64,000 bases of DNA, taken from NCBI RefSeq assembly GCF_019331725.1, contig NZ_JAHBBF010000004.1:124001-188000 (forward strand). Reading direction: 5' to 3'. Shown one piece after another: positions 1 to 9,493 of this stretch. The notes under the pieces are model-generated. The model was not told the origin of the DNA and searched no databases. It worked only from the letters and a program-made list of their open reading frames with translations. Position numbers and translations under genes: made by a program. This stretch comes from Bifidobacterium saguinibicoloris (GTDB lineage Bacteria; Actinomycetota; Actinomycetes; Actinomycetales; Bifidobacteriaceae). Every line of letters starts with the position of its first letter. Within the stretch, counting starts at the first letter, position 1.

Positions 1-589
1 CCGCCGATTGGCGTTCGTCGAAACCGAACCCTTCCGAGTCGAGGTCGGCATTGATGCGCATGACCGCGTTCGCCAGATCGTTGGTGGCCCGGTCGTGCAG
101 CGTGGCGGCCACGCGTTCGCGTTCGCATCGGCGCCGTGCACGCTCCCGGGCATGCAGCCGGTCCGACTGCCAACGCGAAAGGACGGCGATCAGCATCGCG
201 CACATGAGGTAGGCGAACGCGATGACCGCCGAATCGGAGACGCCGAACCCGAACAGGACCCTGCGGTCGACGAGCAGCGCGGTCGCGGCGAGCGCCGATA
301 CGAGCACGGCGGCCCAGCGGCCGTCCCTCCAGATGATCATGACGGCCGGCACCATGGCGATGAGGAACGAGTACGACATCGGGAACGGCGAGACGAGTCC
401 GACGCAGGTGACCATCGCGACCAGCCATGCGCCGGTGCGCGGACGGGCCGCCAGCACGGCGAGCGAAGCGATCGCGACCAACGGCATCAGCAGATATGAC
501 ATGTGGAACACTGCCGGCCAGCGCAGTGCGGCCTCGACGACGACGCAGACGGCGATCACAACGCAGACAACGAGTAAGCGGTTCCTCAT
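1..589 (-). CDS. NarL-family sensor histidine kinase, N-terminal part (runs off left edge)
   Basis: The frame is open from an ATG at 589 to the window edge, giving 196 visible residues. The first ~135 residues hold about five hydrophobic helices (starting MRNRLLVVCVVIAVCVVV) and little else, so the sensor is membrane-embedded. It then enters a charged linker and the dimerisation/phosphoacceptor block ERVAATLHDRATNDL, with His165 the likely phosphorylated residue, as in HisKA_3 (NarX/DesK/LiaS-type) kinases. The ATPase domain and any cognate LuxR-type regulator lie outside the window. No Shine-Dalgarno is visible; GATAAT sits 6 nt before the ATG (596-601 on this strand), which suggests a leaderless transcript. 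The family call is firm; the stimulus is unknown. Confidence 0.85.
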   Translation of the reverse strand, partial: MRNRLLVVCVVIAVCVVVEAALRWPAVFHMSYLLMPLVAIASLAVLAARPRTGAWLVAMVTCVGLVSPFPMSYSFLIAMVPAVMIIWRDGRWAAVLVSALAATALLVDRRVLFGFGVSDSAVIAFAYLMCAMLIAVLSRWQSDRLHARERARRRCERERVAATLHDRATNDLANAVMRINADLDSEGFGFDERQSA

Positions 590-662
590 AGGCCCATTAT
601 CGGTCATCCCGGTTCCCGGTTTTCGGGACGTGAAAAGACGGGAACCGGCGCCCGGTCAATTC

Positions 663-697
663 CCCCGTGTACGATGACCCGCGACGTACAGACGGGG
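663..697 (+). promoter_or_regulatory. Interrupted inverted repeat in the ABC-F leader
   Basis: Arms CCCCGT (663-668) plus GTACG (669-673) pair with CGTAC (685-689) plus ACGGGG (692-697). This gives 11 bp with a 2-nt bulge and an 11-nt loop. No U-tract follows, so it is not a plain intrinsic terminator. It could be an RNA hairpin or a protein-binding site. Confidence 0.4.
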
Positions 698-721
698 TCT
701 CCCATATGCCAAGAGGCCCGA

Positions 722-901
722 ATGAAAGGAACGAAGTACATTGCGCCTGTGAAGGATGACGGTAGTGCAGCGGAACCACGCGCCGAAGCGTGCCGCCGCG
801 CGTCATCCATCAGCGGCCCGATGCCCCTCCCGCGACCACGATTCCTCGTGGTGTGTGATGCCGGATGCGCATGCCGGGACGTCGGCCGCCGAATCCCATA
901 G
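722..901 (+). CDS. Possible short leader ORF upstream of the ABC-F gene (59 aa)
   Basis: ATG at 722 has an AGAGG Shine-Dalgarno 5 nt upstream (712-716) and the frame closes at 901, 59 bases before the ABC-F start. The peptide begins MKGTKYIAPVKDDGSAAEPR and resembles nothing I know. Its latter half is arginine/proline-rich, like a random GC-rich frame. The reason to list it is position: leader peptides of this size precede drug-inducible ABC-F genes. It also overlaps the hairpin at 835-852. It may equally be chance. Confidence 0.2.
   Translation: MKGTKYIAPVKDDGSAAEPRAEACRRASSISGPMPLPRPRFLVVCDAGCACRDVGRRIP
835..852 (+). promoter_or_regulatory. Perfect 7-bp hairpin in the ABC-F leader
   Basis: ACCACGA (835-841), loop TTCC, TCGTGGT (846-852), 109 nt before the ABC-F start and inside the possible leader ORF. 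No U-tract follows. Confidence 0.3.
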
Positions 902-960
902 GTTCCCTACCGTCGTCATCGCCCGATCATCACAGCACGCCGAAACGAAAGGCGTGACTC

Positions 961-2574
961 ATGCAACCATTCATCCTCACCCTGACGGGCGTCACCTTCA
1001 CCTATCCGGATGCTCCGAAACCGTTGTTCGCCGGCATCTCCGCGTCGTTCCCACACGGCTGGAGCGCGGTGCTCGGCGACAACGGCATCGGCAAATCCAC
1101 ATTGATGGCCATCGTACGCGGAGCGCTGCGCCCCGACGGCGGTACCGTCTCCCCCGATCCGAAACGACTGATCGTCGGATACTGCCCGCAGGATGTCGCG
1201 GACGCCCCGGCGAATCTCGACGATTTCGCGGCCGACTGGTCGCCCGAGGCGATCGCACTGCGCGACGACCTCGGACTCGGCGACGACTGGCCGTACCGGT
1301 ACGGCACGCTCTCCGGCGGCGAGCGTAAGCGTCTGCAGATCGCCTGCGCGCTCGCCGGACGGCCTGACGTACTGATCCTCGACGAGCCGACCAACCACGT
1401 CGACGCGGGGACACGCGGCCACATCATCGCCGCGATGCGCCGGTATCGGGGCATCGGCATCGCCGTATCGCATGACGTGGCGCTCATCGACGCGACGTGC
1501 GACCGGTGCATAGTGCTTTCGCGCCGGCATGTCGGTACGCGCAACGTGACCGTCGCCGACACGTATCCCGGCGGGTACACGCAGGCCGCGCGACTGATGG
1601 ACGCGCGCGACGTCGCCGATGCGTCCGTCCTGGACGCGGCCCGGCGCGAGACCGCACGGTTGGAGTCGGTCAAGGCGCGACGGTCCGCGGACGTGCGGCG
1701 TCTCGACGCCGCCAAGCGGGGCGGCCGGCGCATCGACCCGAAGGACCATGACGCCCGGGCCGCGCTCAAGTACGGCCGACCGACGATCGGCGCCGCGACG
1801 ACCCGGCAATACACGCAGCTCGACGGGCGCCTCGACGCGGCGCGCCGGCGCGCGGAGGGCCTCACGACCGCGGCGAAACGATATGAAGGCGACATCTGGC
1901 TCGACATCGAGCCGAGTCGTCGACGCGAGCTCGTGCGGCTCGAACCGGGCGTGATCCGGTTCGACGGACGGAACGTCACGGATCTCGACGCGTCCGAGTT
2001 GTCCCGCGCCGCCGTCTCCGGCGATCGGATCAGGTTGTCGCCGCCCGCTGACGGCATTACGGCCACAGGGCTCGCGATCCCATTGATTTCGATCGGGGCG
2101 CAGGACCATGTGGCGGTGACCGGGCCGAACGGGACCGGCAAATCGACGCTGCTGCGTGCGATGCTCGCCCATGCCGCCGACGTGCCGCGACTGGTCATTG
2201 CACAGAACACGGACCATACCGACGCCGTCCGAGCGCTGGAGCGGTTGCACGCGCTGCCGTCCGAAGGCCGGGCGCGCGTGCTCGGCGCGTACGCGCGGCT
2301 CAACGCCGACCCCGACCGGCTGCTCGCGGACGGCGAGCCGTCGCCCGGGGAGCTGCGCAAGCTGCTGCTGTGCCTGGCGTTGCCTGCCCGGCCGCAGCTG
2401 ATCGTCATGGACGAGCCGACAAACCATCTGGACCTGTCGTCCAGGCAGGCATTGGCGAAGTTATTGGCCGATTACCCGGGCGCGCTGGTCGTCGCCTCCC
2501 ATGATGGGTGGTTCCTCGAACGGGTGTTCGGTTCCCGATTCCCGGGGCGCGAGAATCAGGAACCGACAAGATAG
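961..2574 (+). CDS. ABC-F family ATP-binding protein (ribosome-associated type)
   Basis: 537 residues with two ABC cassettes on one chain and no membrane segment. This is the ABC-F layout, whose members act on ribosomes (translation factors or antibiotic resistance) rather than in transport. Cassette 1: Walker A GDNGIGKST at ~39-47, signature LSGGERKRL, Walker B LILDEPTNHVD. A long Arg/Lys-rich linker around residues 215-310 would be the arm/P-site-tRNA-interaction motif. Cassette 2: Walker A GPNGTGKST, Walker B IVMDEPTNHLD. Its signature is degenerate (SPGELRK in place of LSGGQ). A GAAAGG Shine-Dalgarno lies 8 nt upstream. It is a single gene with a structured leader (663-852). Whether it confers resistance or is a housekeeping EttA-like factor cannot be told by reading. 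Confidence 0.88.
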   Translation: MQPFILTLTGVTFTYPDAPKPLFAGISASFPHGWSAVLGDNGIGKSTLMAIVRGALRPDGGTVSPDPKRLIVGYCPQDVADAPANLDDFAADWSPEAIALRDDLGLGDDWPYRYGTLSGGERKRLQIACALAGRPDVLILDEPTNHVDAGTRGHIIAAMRRYRGIGIAVSHDVALIDATCDRCIVLSRRHVGTRNVTVADTYPGGYTQAARLMDARDVADASVLDAARRETARLESVKARRSADVRRLDAAKRGGRRIDPKDHDARAALKYGRPTIGAATTRQYTQLDGRLDAARRRAEGLTTAAKRYEGDIWLDIEPSRRRELVRLEPGVIRFDGRNVTDLDASELSRAAVSGDRIRLSPPADGITATGLAIPLISIGAQDHVAVTGPNGTGKSTLLRAMLAHAADVPRLVIAQNTDHTDAVRALERLHALPSEGRARVLGAYARLNADPDRLLADGEPSPGELRKLLLCLALPARPQLIVMDEPTNHLDLSSRQALAKLLADYPGALVVASHDGWFLERVFGSRFPGRENQEPTR

Positions 2575-2575
2575 C

Positions 2576-2605
2576 AAAAAGGGCGGAACCACATGGGTTC
2601 CGCCC
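2576..2605 (-). terminator. Intrinsic terminator of aspS (probably bidirectional)
   Basis: GGGCGGAACC (2581-2590) pairs perfectly with GGTTCCGCCC (2596-2605) across a 5-nt loop. On the minus strand the hairpin is followed by TTTTT (2580-2576). It sits between the converging ABC-F and aspS genes. Confidence 0.85.
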
Positions 2606-2627
2606 TCCTCAACCGATATGGGGACGA

Positions 2628-4427
<1,800 letters not shown>

Positions 4428-4480
4428 GCTTCCTCTTTCAATGTTGACGACGTTGGTTTCCATGCGTTCCGGCGCGGAAA

Positions 4481-5860
4481 TCAGCCGATGACAACGGTTT
4501 GCCGGGCATTAACAGTATCCGGCTCCCACGACGTGGCGTCGGCCGGGGCCTGGTCGCCGGTGACGATGTCCTTGACCTCGTCGCCCGCGCCGTCCTGGCC
4601 GGGGAACCACACGTACGGGATGCCGAGCTTGTCGGCGTACTTGATCTGCTTGCCGAGCTTGGCGGCGGTGGGGGCCACGTCGGCCGCGATGCCGCGCGAG
4701 CGCAGCGTGTTCGCAATGCGGTTGGCGCCCGCGCGCTCCTCCTCGTTCCACACGGCGACCAGCACGGAGGCCGGGGAGACGCGGCTGGCGTGCGCTCCGG
4801 CGGTGTGCAGCATGTAGCTCACGAGACGGCTCAGGCCGATGGACAGGCCCACGCCCGGGTACTTGCGGCTGCCCTGGCTGGCGAGGTTGTCGTAGCGTCC
4901 GCCGGAGCAGATGGAGCCGAGCGAGGCGGCGCCGTCGAGGAACGTCTCGTAGACGGAACCGGTGTAGTAGTCGAGTCCGCGCGCGATCTTGAGGTCGGCG
5001 ATCACGGAGCCGGGGCGGATGGCGGCGGCCTCGTCGACGATCATCGCGAGCGTGTCGAGACCCTGGCGGGCCAGCGCGTACGCCTCGGAATCGGAGGCGA
5101 TGCCGTGGCCCGCGCACAGCGCGTCGAACTTCGAGGCGAGCTCGGCGCCGTCGGCCGCGGTCAGCTCGGCGAGCTCGAGGCAGGCCCTGGCCTGCGCCTC
5201 GGACGCGCCGCACTCCTCGACGAGAAGCTTCGCGACCTCATCGGCGCCGATCTTGTCGAGCTTGTCGATCTCGCGCAGCACGCCCTCGATGTCGGTAAGT
5301 CCCAGCCCGCGGTAGAAGCCCTCGGACAGCTTGCGGTTGTTCGCGTGCACGGTGGCCTTGGGCAGGCCGAACGCGCGCAGGCGCTCCAGCGCGGAGACCA
5401 TGACGAGCGGCAGCTCCACCTCGTAGTGGTCCGGCAGGTCGCCCTGCCCGATCACGTCGATGTCGGCCTGGACGAACTCGCGGTAACGGCCCTCCTGCGG
5501 ACGTTCGCCGCGCCAGACCTTCTGGATCTGCCACCGCTTGAACGGGAAGGCGAGCTGGCCGGAATGCTCGACCACGTACCGGCTCAGCGGCACGGTGAGG
5601 TCGAAGTGCAGGCCGAGCCGCTCCTCGATCGGGGTGTCGGACTCGTGTCCGACCTCCTGCAGACGGGACAGCAGGTAGATCTCCTTGCTGGTCTCGCCCT
5701 TCTTCAGCAGGGACGCCCCGGTCTCGACGGCACGGGCCTCGATGCCGAGGAAGCCGTTGAGCTCGAAAACTTCACGGAGCGTGTCGATGACACGCTGCTC
5801 CACAACGCGTTCAGAGGGGAGCCACTCTGGAAATCCTGAAATTGATGCGCCTTTAGCCAC
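4481..5860 (-). CDS. hisS: Histidyl-tRNA synthetase
   Basis: 459 residues. This class II synthetase charges tRNA-His. The two HisRS signature regions are present: motif 2 ([20 protein letters not shown]) and the histidine-binding [10 protein letters not shown]-terminal anticodon-binding domain follows ([20 protein letters not shown]). I choose the GTG at 5858-5860 ([10 protein letters not shown]...) because the protein family begins there. No Shine-Dalgarno is visible, and a -10-like TATATT (5867-5872) ends 6 nt before the GTG. That is the geometry of a leaderless start. A longer in-frame extension to 5941 is open but unlikely. It is followed by aspS. Confidence 0.95.
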   Translation of the reverse strand: MAKGASISGFPEWLPSERVVEQRVIDTLREVFELNGFLGIEARAVETGASLLKKGETSKEIYLLSRLQEVGHESDTPIEERLGLHFDLTVPLSRYVVEHSGQLAFPFKRWQIQKVWRGERPQEGRYREFVQADIDVIGQGDLPDHYEVELPLVMVSALERLRAFGLPKATVHANNRKLSEGFYRGLGLTDIEGVLREIDKLDKIGADEVAKLLVEECGASEAQARACLELAELTAADGAELASKFDALCAGHGIASDSEAYALARQGLDTLAMIVDEAAAIRPGSVIADLKIARGLDYYTGSVYETFLDGAASLGSICSGGRYDNLASQGSRKYPGVGLSIGLSRLVSYMLHTAGAHASRVSPASVLVAVWNEEERAGANRIANTLRSRGIAADVAPTAAKLGKQIKYADKLGIPYVWFPGQDGAGDEVKDIVTGDQAPADATSWEPDTVNARQTVVIG

Positions 5861-5866
5861 GGAATC

Positions 5867-5875
5867 AATATAATA
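5867..5875 (-). promoter_or_regulatory. -10 box of hisS, leaderless geometry
   Basis: Overlapping TATTAT (5870-5875) and TATATT (5867-5872) lie 9 and 6 nt before the GTG start. There is no ribosome-binding site. A good -35 at 17 nt is not evident. Confidence 0.45.
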
Positions 5876-5958
5876 GGTGAGGGTTGCGTCAAACATCACG
5901 GTTCCACCGGGGATGTCGGCACGCATCGCACACACTTCCAAGCTGTAAGGAGCTGGCC

Positions 5959-7398
5959 ATGGCCGACGAAAACGTCACCGAACCCGAGAACACCACCGAG
6001 ACCACCGAGCAGGCAGCGACGCCCGCCGTGGAGAAGGCCGTACCCGCGGCTCCCAAACCCTCCGCCATGCCGAAGCCGCACGCGCCGTCCCCGGCCGCGT
6101 TCGCGAGGAAGGCTCCCGCCGCCCACGTGTCCGCGCCGGCAGCGTCCGGCCACTCCGAGGCGGACGTGAAGGCGGCCGAGGCCTTCGGCCGCGTGGACGA
6201 CAACGGCACCGTGTACGTGCGCGAGGGCGACGCCGAGCGCGAGGTGGGCCAGTTCCCGGACGTGTCGAAGGAGGAGGCGCTGGCGCTGTACGCCCGCAGG
6301 TTCCTTGACCTCAAGGCCAAGCTGGACGCGCTGGCCGTGCGTCTGAAGTCCCGCAACGTCAAGCCGCGCGAGATCGACGAATCGCTGAAGATGCTCTCCG
6401 AGGAGACCGCCTCCCCGGCCGTGGTGGGTGACATCGCCGCGCTGAAGGCGCAGCTCAAGGAGCTCGAGGCCGCCGGCGAGGCGAAGAAGGCGCAGATCGC
6501 CGAGGCGCGCAAGGCCGCGATGGACAAGGCCATCGCGGGCCGCACCGCCATCGTGGAGAAGGCCGAGGAGCTGGCCGCCTCGCTGGGCGACAACACGAAC
6601 TGGCGCTCCACCGCGGACCGTTTCCGCGAGCTGTTCGACGAGTGGCAGGCCCACCAGCGCAACAACGTGCGCATCGACAAGAAGGACGCGGACGAGCTGT
6701 GGAAGCGTTTCTCCGCCGCCCGCACCACGTTCAACCAGGCGCGCCGCAAGTGGGCGCAGGCCCGCGACGTGGAGCGCAACGAGGCGAAGGCCGCCAAGGA
6801 GCAGATCATCGCCGAGGCGAACGAGCTGAAGGATTCCACCGCGTGGGGCGAGACCTCCCGCAGGTTCAACGAGCTCATGGACCGTTGGAAGCACGCGGGC
6901 CGCGCCGGCCGCAACGAGGACGACGCCCTGTGGGCCCGCTTCCGTGAGGCCGCGGACACGTTCTTCAACGCGCGTCAGGCGGACCGCGACCAGATCAGCT
7001 CCTCCGAGAAGGAGAACCTGGCCGCCAAGGAGGCGCTGCTCGTCAAGGCCGAGGCCCTGGTGCCCGTCTCGGACGAGAAGGCCGCCAAGCACGCCCGCCA
7101 GGAGCTCGCGAAGATTCAGGAGGAGTGGGACCAGATCGGTTATGTGCCGCGTGACGACATGCGTCGCATCGAGGGCCGTCTGGACGCCGTGGACAAGCAG
7201 ATCAAGGCCGTCGAGGACGCTGCGTGGAAGCAGTCGGATCCCGAGGCCGACGCCCGCAAGTCCAGCTTCGAGGAGCAGCTCAACGCCCAGCTGGCCGAGC
7301 TGTCCGCGAAGATCGAGGCGGAGTCCGATCCGAAGAAGAAGGCGAAGCTCGAGGCCGAGAAGGCCACGAAGGAGCAGTGGCTCAACGCGGTGAAGTGA
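5959..7398 (+). CDS. DUF349 domain-containing coiled-coil protein
   Basis: 479 residues. Start ATG at 5959 follows AAGGAG. After an Ala/Pro/Glu-rich N-terminus (1-75) come three or more DUF349-type helical repeats with the W..T..RF..L...W pattern. Examples are NWRSTADRFRELFDEW, AWGETSRRFNELMDRW and a divergent HARQELAKIQEEWDQIGYV. The rest is highly charged and helical, so it is soluble and probably elongated. The family is widespread in Actinobacteria and its biochemical role is not established. It is monocistronic and divergent from hisS, with a strong terminator behind it. Function is left open. Confidence 0.85.
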   Translation: MADENVTEPENTTETTEQAATPAVEKAVPAAPKPSAMPKPHAPSPAAFARKAPAAHVSAPAASGHSEADVKAAEAFGRVDDNGTVYVREGDAEREVGQFPDVSKEEALALYARRFLDLKAKLDALAVRLKSRNVKPREIDESLKMLSEETASPAVVGDIAALKAQLKELEAAGEAKKAQIAEARKAAMDKAIAGRTAIVEKAEELAASLGDNTNWRSTADRFRELFDEWQAHQRNNVRIDKKDADELWKRFSAARTTFNQARRKWAQARDVERNEAKAAKEQIIAEANELKDSTAWGETSRRFNELMDRWKHAGRAGRNEDDALWARFREAADTFFNARQADRDQISSSEKENLAAKEALLVKAEALVPVSDEKAAKHARQELAKIQEEWDQIGYVPRDDMRRIEGRLDAVDKQIKAVEDAAWKQSDPEADARKSSFEEQLNAQLAELSAKIEAESDPKKKAKLEAEKATKEQWLNAVK

Positions 7399-7453
7399 TT
7401 CCCGCGGGAGGGATTCGCACCGCACAGGCGCGGATTCCTCCATCATGACGGAC

Positions 7454-7492
7454 AAGGCCCCTGTCCGGTTCATTGAACCGGACAGGGGCCTT
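7454..7492 (+). terminator. Long perfect hairpin terminator after the DUF349 gene
   Basis: A 39-base inverted repeat with AAGGCCCCTGTCCGGTTCA at 7454-7472 and its complement at 7474-7492. The U-tract is poor on both strands. It lies between converging genes and is probably bidirectional. Confidence 0.75.
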
Positions 7493-7537
7493 CGTGTTGT
7501 GTAAGCCCACGGAACGGGCATGCGGAATGACGCGCCG

Positions 7538-9304
7538 CTACGCGAGCTCCGTCCCGGTGGCCGGCGCGTCGTTCCGCACGGCCGGATGCCGGCGCAGGTA
7601 GGCGGCCAGCGCGTCGCCGTACCCTTCGTCGAACTCGTGGTAGTCGCTGCCCGTGCGGAAGGCGGTGTACCGGTCACCGCCCTGCAGCAGGAACGAGTTG
7701 GCCGCGGCGATGACGATGTCGTCGTCTCCGATCGGCCTGCCGTCGACGCGCAGGTCGACGATGCGCACGTCGCCGGCGTCCCGCGCCGGCTCCCCGGATA
7801 CGACGTCCGCCTCCCCGTCCGTCGAGTACCGGTAGGACACGTTGGAGGACACGCCGAGATGCGCCACGGCGAGCTTGCCGTCATGTCGCCTCCACTGTTG
7901 GGCGAGCACGGCCTTGAGTTCGCGTCCGGTGAGCGTGGTCTTCGCGACCTTGAACTGGAGGGCCATCATGCTGTCCACCTCGCGTCGGGTGATGACGCCG
8001 TCGCCGTCAAGGTCGAGGCTCCGTGTGCGCAGGCTGCCGTCGTTGGAGAATCCGACGACGGGGATGCGGTCCCCCGCGTAGGCGGCGCGTTGCACCGCCT
8101 CGCGCTCGGCGTCGGCGACGAGCGTGCCGAGCGCGTTCTCCCCGCTGCGGGACGCCTTGCCGAAGTAGGCGTGCTTCGCGATGGTGCCGACGACCTCGTT
8201 TCCGACGCGTTGCGATCCGGCCGCGGCGGCCTGGTAGACGTCGCGTGCGCGACGCACGCGTTCGGCGGGCGTTCCGGCCGATTCCCAGGCGGCCTGTTTC
8301 GCCCGCGCCACGCCGTCATCCCCGTTGAGGTCGATGACGCCGGGGACCGCGGATGCGGTGGTGCCGTTGCCGAGGTCCACGTCATTCACCGTCACACGCG
8401 CGTGCCGCCCTTTCCCCTCGATGACGAGGTCCTGCACGGCCATCTGCCGTCCGAAGCTGCCCGCTTCGATGATGGGCGCGCCGGCGGCGGTGCGCATCCG
8501 TTTGACGGCGTGGCTGTGGCCGGAGTAGACGAGGTCGACGTTGGAGTCGATGGCGGCGTCGCCGTGTCCCGCGGCGGCCGATGCGTCGGCGTGCAGGAGG
8601 ACGACGACCGCGTCCGCTTCGCCGTTCGCCTCATCGCCGTCGCTCAGCTGGTCGGCGACGCGGTTGATGGCGTGCACCGCGGTCTCGCCGAGGTCGGCGT
8701 CGGCGGTGATGCGCGGCGTGGTGACGGCGCCGAGCGCGTCGGTGATGGCGCCGATGAAGGCGACCCGTTTGCCGCCGATCTTGCGGATGACGTAGTCCTT
8801 GACCCGGGAGAGCTTGCCGTGCGCGCTCTTGTTGCGTGCGGAGACGTTGGCGCACAGCCAGTCGATGCCGTTGGCGGGGTCGGCGATGCGGTCGTTGAAG
8901 TCGGCGACGCCCCTGTCGAGCTCGTGGTTGCCCATGGCGGAGATGCCCAGCCCCCACGTCTTGGCCATGTCGAGCGTGGGGCGGTCCTGCTCGTAGGCCG
9001 ATTCGTACGGGCTGCCGCCGACCAGGTCGCCGGCGGACACGGCCACCATGCCGCCGGGATTATGGGATTCGGCGAGTTCGAATCCTTCCGCGTTGGCTTC
9101 GCCGCGTTCGATATGCCCGTGGAAATCGGTGATGTCCGCGACGGTGACGACGCCCGTGTTCCCCGGATCCGTTCCCGTCAGCGGATTCATGCCGTTCGAT
9201 GCGAATGCGTTCGGCACGGTGACGGCCGCGACGGCCAGGATCGCCATGCCCGTGAGGACGGCCATCCGCCGTCCGCCGGCGTGACCGCGCCGGTCTGACT
9301 TCAT
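7538..9304 (-). CDS. Secreted bifunctional metallophosphoesterase / 5'-nucleotidase
   Basis: 588 residues from the ATG at 9304 (MKSDRRGHAGG). This start puts a basic N-region and a hydrophobic core (MAVLTGMAILAVAAVTV, then ...AFAS) in signal-peptide position. The metallophosphoesterase motifs follow in order: DFHGHIE, GDLVGGSP, GNHELDRG and SGHSHAVK. The C-terminal 5'-nucleotidase domain is present too (VGFSNDGSLR...; LKAVLAQQW). Such enzymes remove phosphate from extracellular nucleotides so the nucleosides can be taken up. No LPXTG anchor or C-terminal membrane helix is seen, so it is secreted or loosely bound. AGCAGG lies directly before the ATG; a longer frame is open to 9448. Confidence 0.88.
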   Translation of the reverse strand: MKSDRRGHAGGRRMAVLTGMAILAVAAVTVPNAFASNGMNPLTGTDPGNTGVVTVADITDFHGHIERGEANAEGFELAESHNPGGMVAVSAGDLVGGSPYESAYEQDRPTLDMAKTWGLGISAMGNHELDRGVADFNDRIADPANGIDWLCANVSARNKSAHGKLSRVKDYVIRKIGGKRVAFIGAITDALGAVTTPRITADADLGETAVHAINRVADQLSDGDEANGEADAVVVLLHADASAAAGHGDAAIDSNVDLVYSGHSHAVKRMRTAAGAPIIEAGSFGRQMAVQDLVIEGKGRHARVTVNDVDLGNGTTASAVPGVIDLNGDDGVARAKQAAWESAGTPAERVRRARDVYQAAAAGSQRVGNEVVGTIAKHAYFGKASRSGENALGTLVADAEREAVQRAAYAGDRIPVVGFSNDGSLRTRSLDLDGDGVITRREVDSMMALQFKVAKTTLTGRELKAVLAQQWRRHDGKLAVAHLGVSSNVSYRYSTDGEADVVSGEPARDAGDVRIVDLRVDGRPIGDDDIVIAAANSFLLQGGDRYTAFRTGSDYHEFDEGYGDALAAYLRRHPAVRNDAPATGTELA

Positions 9305-9493
9305 CCTGCTCACGGCTGCCACGCTATGGCCGCCGGTTGAACGGACATGTCCGGGCAGCCTACGGGCAGGTGAACATCGGTGAATTCTTGCGACGGCCTC
9401 CGTGCGCGACCGTCTCCGGAAAGTCCGCCATGCGGACGGGTGTGACATGCCATGGACGCGAACCGCGCATGCCGACTGTTACACTTCCCTTCC

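Larger units (their letters stand above)
590..960. other. Intergenic region and structured leader upstream of the ABC-F gene
   Basis: 371 bases without a convincing gene. It holds the promoter region of the leftward kinase (GATAAT at 596-601) and, reading rightward, two strong inverted repeats (663-697 and 835-852) with a small ORF between them (722-901). This arrangement is reminiscent of the attenuation leaders known upstream of antibiotic-responsive ABC-F genes. That function is inference. Confidence 0.4.

Noticed and set aside
1002..2427. Long minus-strand ORFs opposite the ABC-F gene
   Set aside because: Shadows; the plus strand has complete ABC motifs.
9077..9090. GTTCGAATCC, the T-loop core of a tRNA
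   Set aside because: It lies inside the phosphoesterase coding sequence and has no acceptor or anticodon arms around it.
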